Below are positions 59,474 through 64,000 of a stretch of 64,000 nucleotides of DNA, piece by piece. Position numbers and translations under genes: made by a program. The notes under the pieces are model-generated. The model saw nothing but the letters and a program-made list of their open reading frames with translations. It was not told the origin of the DNA and did not search any database. Source of the stretch: Diospyros lotus (taxonomy: Eukaryota > Streptophyta > Magnoliopsida > Ericales > Ebenaceae). The DNA lies in NCBI RefSeq assembly GCF_014633365.1, contig NC_068344.1, positions 7,951,669 through 8,015,668 of the forward strand, in the 5' to 3' direction. The first letter of the stretch is position 1. Each line of letters begins with the position of its first letter.

Positions 59474-62400
59474 CTAAGACCATTCAGTGTGGTATCTCAT
59501 ACCCCACCTATCTAGATGAAAATCTAGTTGCTTCTGGTTCATGGCCTTAGTCAGTGGATCTGCTGCATTCTGTGATGTATCTATTCTCTGCACATTGACA
59601 TCTCCTCTACCAATGATCTCTCTAATGAGATGGAAGCGTCTTTCAATATGTTTGGACTTCTGGTGAGACCTCGGTTCCTTAGCTTGCGCTATGGCTCCAT
59701 TGTTGTCGCAAAACAAGGGGACGGCAGACTTTATAGAAGGAACCACTCCAAGTTCTGTCACAAACTTTTTGACCCAGACTGCTTCCTTTGCAGCATCCGA
59801 TGCTGCAATATACTCGGCTTCTGTTGTAGAATCGGCAGTCGTATCCTGTTTGGAACTCTTCCAACTGAATACTCCTCCGTTGCAGGTAAACACATATCCA
59901 GAGATAGACTTTCTATCATCAACATCTGATTGAAAATCAGAATCTGTGTAACCCTCCACTTTCAGTTCTCCTTCACCATAAGTAAGGATCAAATCCTTAG
60001 TTCTTTTCAAATATTTAAGGATATTCTTAACGGCAATCCAGTGTTGCTCACCTGGATTAGACTGATATCTGCTTGTAACACTTACAGCATGAGCAATATC
60101 AGGCCTAGTACATAGCATTGCATACATTAGGCTTCCTATTGCTGAAGCATAAGGAATCCTAGACATGCGTTCTCTCTCTTCTTGTGTCTTGGGGCACATA
60201 TCACGAGAGAGGTGGATTCCATGTCTAAAGGGCAACAGTCCTCTTTTGGAATCTTCCATGTTGAACCTCTTCAACACTCTTTCTATGTACTTATTTTGGG
60301 AGAGTCCTATCAATCTCTTGGTTCTATCTCTATAGATCCGTATACCGAGAATATAGGCTGCTTCTCCCAAATCTTTCATGGAGAACTTACTTGACAACCA
60401 GACCTTTATTTTTGACAACAACCCTACATCATTCCCAATGAGTAAGATATCATCTACATATAAGACCAAAAATGCTATTGCACTCCCACTAGCCTTTTTA
60501 TAAACACAGGGTTCATCAACGTTTTGTATGAAACCAAACGATTTGACTTCATCATCAAAACGAATGTTCCAACTTCTGGATGCTTGCTTAAGACCATAAA
60601 TGGATCTCTTAAGCTTGCATACCTTCCCTGCGTTAACTTTAGGTGTGAAGCCTTCAGGTTGTTCCATATAGATTTCCTGATCTATATAACCATTTAAGAA
60701 GGCTGTTTTCACATCCATTTGCCAAATCTCATAGTCATAATGAGCAGCAATGGCTAGTAAAATTCTAATGGATTTAAGCATGACGACTGGAGAAAAGGTT
60801 TCTTCATAGTCAATCCCTTGTCTTTGTCGATAACCTTTTGCCACAAGTCTTGCTTTATAGGTCTCTACCTTTCCATCTGAACCTATCTTCTTCTTGAAGA
60901 CCCATTTACATCCAATAGGTACTATACCTTCTGGTGGATCTACAAGAGTCCAGACTTGGTTCTCATACATGGAATCCATTTCAGATTTCATGGCTTCTAG
61001 CCATCTTTTCGAGTCGATATCTGATATCGCCTCTTGGTAAGTGGTAGGATCATCTGAGTGATCATTATCTCCTACAAAGAACAACTCTTGTTCATTTAGA
61101 AAACCATATCGCTCAGGTTGATGGGGTATCCTCTCACTTCTTCTAATGGGACGTGCAACACTCGACCCTGGCTCCTCAATTGGTACTTGGACATCTCGTG
61201 GCATAGTTTCAGGCTCGGTGAACCCTTCACCAAGTTCTATTTTCCTTTCATTGCCTCTTTCTTGAATAAACTCTTTTTCAAGAAAAATGGCATTCCTGCT
61301 TACAACTACTTGTTGCAGTTCAGGAATATAGAACTCATATCCTAAGGTATCTTTAGGATAACCCACGAAACTACCCTTTAAAGATCGTGTCTCAAGTTTC
61401 TCTGATTTAAGCTTTTTCACAAAAGCTGTACATCCCCAAATCTTAACATGTTTAAGACTAGGCTTCCTATCAAACCATATCTCATGTGGTGTTGTAGGAA
61501 CTGACTTGGAAGAAACTCTGTTTAAGATATATATTGCAGTAAGAAGGGCGTGTCCCCATAGAAACAAAGGTAAGTCTGTACAACTTAACATACTTCGAAC
61601 CATATCTAATAAAGTCCGATTCCTCCTTTCTGAAACTCCATTCAGTTGAGGCGTTCCTGGTGGGGTCCGTTGTGAAATAATACCTGAGACTTTAAGAAAA
61701 TCTTCAAACTCGTTACTAAGATACTCACCTCCACGATCTGATCGTAAGGCCTTTATCTTTTTACCAGTTTGATTTTCTACTTCAGCTTTAAAATCTTTGA
61801 ACATTTCAAAAGATTCAGATTTATGTCTCATGAGATAAACATATCCATATCTAGACATATCATCTGTAAAAGTTATAAAGTATTGATAACCTCCTCGGGC
61901 TATTACATTAATAGGCCCACACACATCCGAATGTATAAGTCCTAACAATTCTGTGACCCTTATACCTTGCCCAGTAAAAGGCAATTTGGTCATCTTTCCA
62001 AGGATACAAGATTCACAAGTTGGATATGGTTCAGAACCTAATGGACCCAAAAGCCCATCTTTCTCCAACTTAGTGATTCTGTCATCCCCTATATGACCCA
62101 ATCTGTAATGCCACAGAATTTTAGAATTTGGGTTATCACGTGGTCTCTTATTATTATTTGATACATGCAGATGCTCACTATTATCAACAGTCACATTCAA
62201 AATGTAAAGACTATTGACAAAATTACCAGTAGCAATCAATTTATTTCTAAAATAAATTTCACAAACATTATTCTTAAAAGAAAATTCATAATTTTCTTTC
62301 ACCAATACAGGAATAGAAATAATGTTCTTAAAAGCTCCAGGTACACATAAACAATTGTTTAAAATTAAACTATGTTCATGTGATAAAATTAAAGATACAG

Positions 62401-63385
62401 TGCCGATAGCTGTGGCTGCAACTCTTGCCCCATTTGCTACCTTTAGCACAATCTCATTATCTGCAAGCCTTCTACTTTGTTCCAGATCCTGTATAGATGC
62501 ACAAACATGAGTTGTCGCTCCAGAATCTAGAATCCATAAAGTAGAAGAGTAAGCAATGGAAAAATACTCATGAACTATCATCATACCTGTCGCTTCCTTC
62601 TTCAAGGAACTAAGGTAATCTTTACAGTTCCTTTTCCAATGTCCCTCTTTGCCACAATGGAAACATTTTCCTTTGGCAACAGTTTTTCCCTTCTTCTTTT
62701 CAATCACTTTAGTTGCTTGGGTGGCCTTCTTTTTACCTTTCCCCTTTCTAGTCTTACTAGTAGAGGACACAGCCATCACAGTGCCTGTTTTCATGGTACC
62801 CTGGGCCGTTATTAGCATATTCATAAGTTCCGCCGGGGTACACTCAATCTTGTTCATATAGAAGTTTGAAATAAAACCCCCATACGAATCTGGCAAAGAC
62901 TGAAGAATTGCATCTATTTGAAGATATTGATGCATTGGAGCATCTAATTCATTCAGTTTATCCATCCAGGAGATCATTTTGAGAACATGGTCTCCAACTG
63001 ATCCTCCAGCAGACATCTTTGCTCGAAAGATTGATTTAGATATCTCATATCTAGCACTTCGACTTCGCTCACCATACAACTCTTGTAAACGAGCAATAAT
63101 CGAATACGCATTTGGCATCTTATTATGCTGCCGCTGTAACTCTTGACTCATAGTAAGCAAGATGTAACTCTTAGCAACAAGATCATCATCTTGCCACTTA
63201 TTGAGTGTATCTTGTTCCTCCTGAGTAATATGTTCAACAGTTGGCTCAGGGATAGGCGTTTCCAAGATATATGTGATTTTTTCCAAGTTTGTAATCAATT
63301 TCAAATTTAGAAGCCAGTCGTTGAAATTTGGTCCAGTTAGCCGGTTTGCGTCAACAAATTTAGAAAGTGCATTTAGTGAAGCCAT
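59474..63385 (-). CDS. Copia gag-pol polyprotein, full length
   Basis: A single 1303-codon frame with the complete Ty1/copia order. Gag (UBN2/DUF4219-like, [15 protein letters not shown] from residue 17) ends in a CCHC zinc knuckle, [14 protein letters not shown] (about 238-251). Protease has DSGATTHVC (about 285). The integrase zinc finger is about 424-458, and its catalytic core has Asp in HSDVCGPI (about 482), SDRGGEY (about 550) and Glu in GVSERRN (about 580). Reverse transcriptase has an intact YVDD (about 973). RNase H has [11 protein letters not shown] (about 1180) and FCDNNGA (about 1228). No stop or frameshift and all checked catalytic motifs are present, so it is probably a young insertion. 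It makes the cytoplasmic particle and the enzymes for copying and integration. Confidence 0.95.
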   Translation of the reverse strand: MASLNALSKFVDANRLTGPNFNDWLLNLKLITNLEKITYILETPIPEPTVEHITQEEQDTLNKWQDDDLVAKSYILLTMSQELQRQHNKMPNAYSIIARLQELYGERSRSARYEISKSIFRAKMSAGGSVGDHVLKMISWMDKLNELDAPMHQYLQIDAILQSLPDSYGGFISNFYMNKIECTPAELMNMLITAQGTMKTGTVMAVSSTSKTRKGKGKKKATQATKVIEKKKGKTVAKGKCFHCGKEGHWKRNCKDYLSSLKKEATGMMIVHEYFSIAYSSTLWILDSGATTHVCASIQDLEQSRRLADNEIVLKVANGARVAATAIGTVSLILSHEHSLILNNCLCVPGAFKNIISIPVLVKENYEFSFKNNVCEIYFRNKLIATGNFVNSLYILNVTVDNSEHLHVSNNNKRPRDNPNSKILWHYRLGHIGDDRITKLEKDGLLGPLGSEPYPTCESCILGKMTKLPFTGQGIRVTELLGLIHSDVCGPINVIARGGYQYFITFTDDMSRYGYVYLMRHKSESFEMFKDFKAEVENQTGKKIKALRSDRGGEYLSNEFEDFLKVSGIISQRTPPGTPQLNGVSERRNRTLLDMVRSMLSCTDLPLFLWGHALLTAIYILNRVSSKSVPTTPHEIWFDRKPSLKHVKIWGCTAFVKKLKSEKLETRSLKGSFVGYPKDTLGYEFYIPELQQVVVSRNAIFLEKEFIQERGNERKIELGEGFTEPETMPRDVQVPIEEPGSSVARPIRRSERIPHQPERYGFLNEQELFFVGDNDHSDDPTTYQEAISDIDSKRWLEAMKSEMDSMYENQVWTLVDPPEGIVPIGCKWVFKKKIGSDGKVETYKARLVAKGYRQRQGIDYEETFSPVVMLKSIRILLAIAAHYDYEIWQMDVKTAFLNGYIDQEIYMEQPEGFTPKVNAGKVCKLKRSIYGLKQASRSWNIRFDDEVKSFGFIQNVDEPCVYKKASGSAIAFLVLYVDDILLIGNDVGLLSKIKVWLSSKFSMKDLGEAAYILGIRIYRDRTKRLIGLSQNKYIERVLKRFNMEDSKRGLLPFRHGIHLSRDMCPKTQEERERMSRIPYASAIGSLMYAMLCTRPDIAHAVSVTSRYQSNPGEQHWIAVKNILKYLKRTKDLILTYGEGELKVEGYTDSDFQSDVDDRKSISGYVFTCNGGVFSWKSSKQDTTADSTTEAEYIAASDAAKEAVWVKKFVTELGVVPSIKSAVPLFCDNNGAIAQAKEPRSHQKSKHIERRFHLIREIIGRGDVNVQRIDTSQNAADPLTKAMNQKQLDFHLDRWGMRYHTEWS

Positions 63386-64000
63386 TTGATATATCTGCAG
63401 AAAATAAGTAGATTATTAGATATCTTGTTTTCTTAACTATCTGATTTTGGTCTTTAAATCAAACAGTACCTCCCACTGAGTTTTTCAAATTCCTTACTCC
63501 CATTTGAAGAAAAAAAACAAATTCACATTGGCATGAATTCTAGTGGGTATTTGGATTCTTATTAATTTTATTACTCCTCACATAATAGATTCTTGGAATA
63601 ATAAATTCAATAAGTGGACAACGCTTGTCCAGTACATCTTATGTACGGCCCAAATATTTTGTTTCGGCTCCCAGTCCAATGTACCTCACATAATAGTTTC
63701 TTGGCAATTGAACATAGTTAAATCATACCATCACGCTGACAAGTCTGCACAGTTGAATATCGATTGCCTCACATAATAGATTCTTGGGTCACGATATTTG
63801 TGCATCCCCATCTCATCAAATGTTTTAAATAGAAATCAAAGTATTTTAATCAATGTGCAACCCCTATGTATCCATAGCCGATCAACACACAAATTAAAAA
63901 GCCCCAATTTCTACCGTGATGGAGAGCCCCGATTAGATTGTCTTAACTCTTAAGGTCCAACCGGTTACAATTTAATTTTATAAATATGGGAGATTTTTAA
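63386..64000 (-). other. Copia-1 leader with thrice-repeated 21-bp motif
   Basis: This untranslated leader lies between gag and the off-window primer site. A 21-bp motif (plus strand CCTCACATAATAG then ATTCTTGG) occurs at 63576-63596, 63684-63704 (one T/A change) and 63768-63788. Between copies the sequence is unrelated, so this is not a simple tandem repeat. Function unknown; packaging or translation control are possibilities only. Confidence 0.6.

Larger units (their letters stand above)
57804..64000 (-). mobile_element. Ty1/copia element with intact gag-pol (copia-1), runs off the edge
   Basis: Minus-strand element: 3' LTR 57804-59459, polypurine tract at 59460, a single gag-pol frame 59474-63385, then a leader of more than 600 bp. 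The primer site and 5' LTR are beyond 64000. Left flanking bases are ATAGG (57799-57803), for use in checking the target duplication. It inserted into a G1 LTR. Confidence 0.88.

Overview
The window is plant nuclear DNA, probably from a eudicot. It holds one ordinary host gene with plant-type GT-AG introns. The rest is almost entirely plant transposable elements: Ty1/copia and Ty3/gypsy LTR elements with the plant initiator-Met primer site, a CACTA (En/Spm) DNA transposon, and hAT and Mutator-like non-autonomous elements. I cannot name the species.

Layout, left to right. 1-2729: a gypsy-type LTR fragment, then a non-autonomous hAT element (1381-2222) in a LINE-like stretch. 2730-8445: a non-autonomous LTR element (LARD-like) with a complete 5' LTR and a 3' LTR cut short. 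In antisense it carries a broken copy of a LOB-domain (LBD) transcription factor gene (6210-6785), the most unexpected content of the window. 8446-13322: the only host gene that looks functional, an LRK10-like receptor kinase on the minus strand in four coding exons (686 residues), with its flanks. 13323-22000: an AT-rich SIRE/Maximus-like LTR, split by a gypsy solo LTR (target duplication ATAAT), which is itself split by another solo LTR (target duplication CTCCC). 22001-22931: the tail of a decayed CACTA element. 23338-34745: a degenerate 22-23 bp minisatellite interrupted by a minus-strand LTR (23374-25627) and by a decayed copia element (25824-34295).

34746-55573 is a repeat block into which a CACTA element of about 19.2 kb (35455-54645) has inserted. 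That element keeps both CACTA termini and arrays of subterminal GCGACGG motifs. It carries broken genes for the TNP2-type transposase and a TNPA-like protein. It has in turn been invaded by a solo LTR, a truncated LTR, a Mutator-type inverted-repeat element with a perfect 9-bp target duplication, and tRNA-like cassettes. 55574-57803 is another gypsy LTR, invaded at 57804 by a copia element that runs off the right edge and has a single uninterrupted 1303-codon gag-pol frame.

Except for the receptor kinase, the genes belong to mobile elements. The nesting gives a relative chronology: minisatellite and repeat block first, then CACTA and decayed copia, then solo LTRs inside the CACTA and inside the SIRE-like LTR, with the right-hand copia element among the youngest. 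All assignments come from reading the sequence and recognising motifs; no database search was run.
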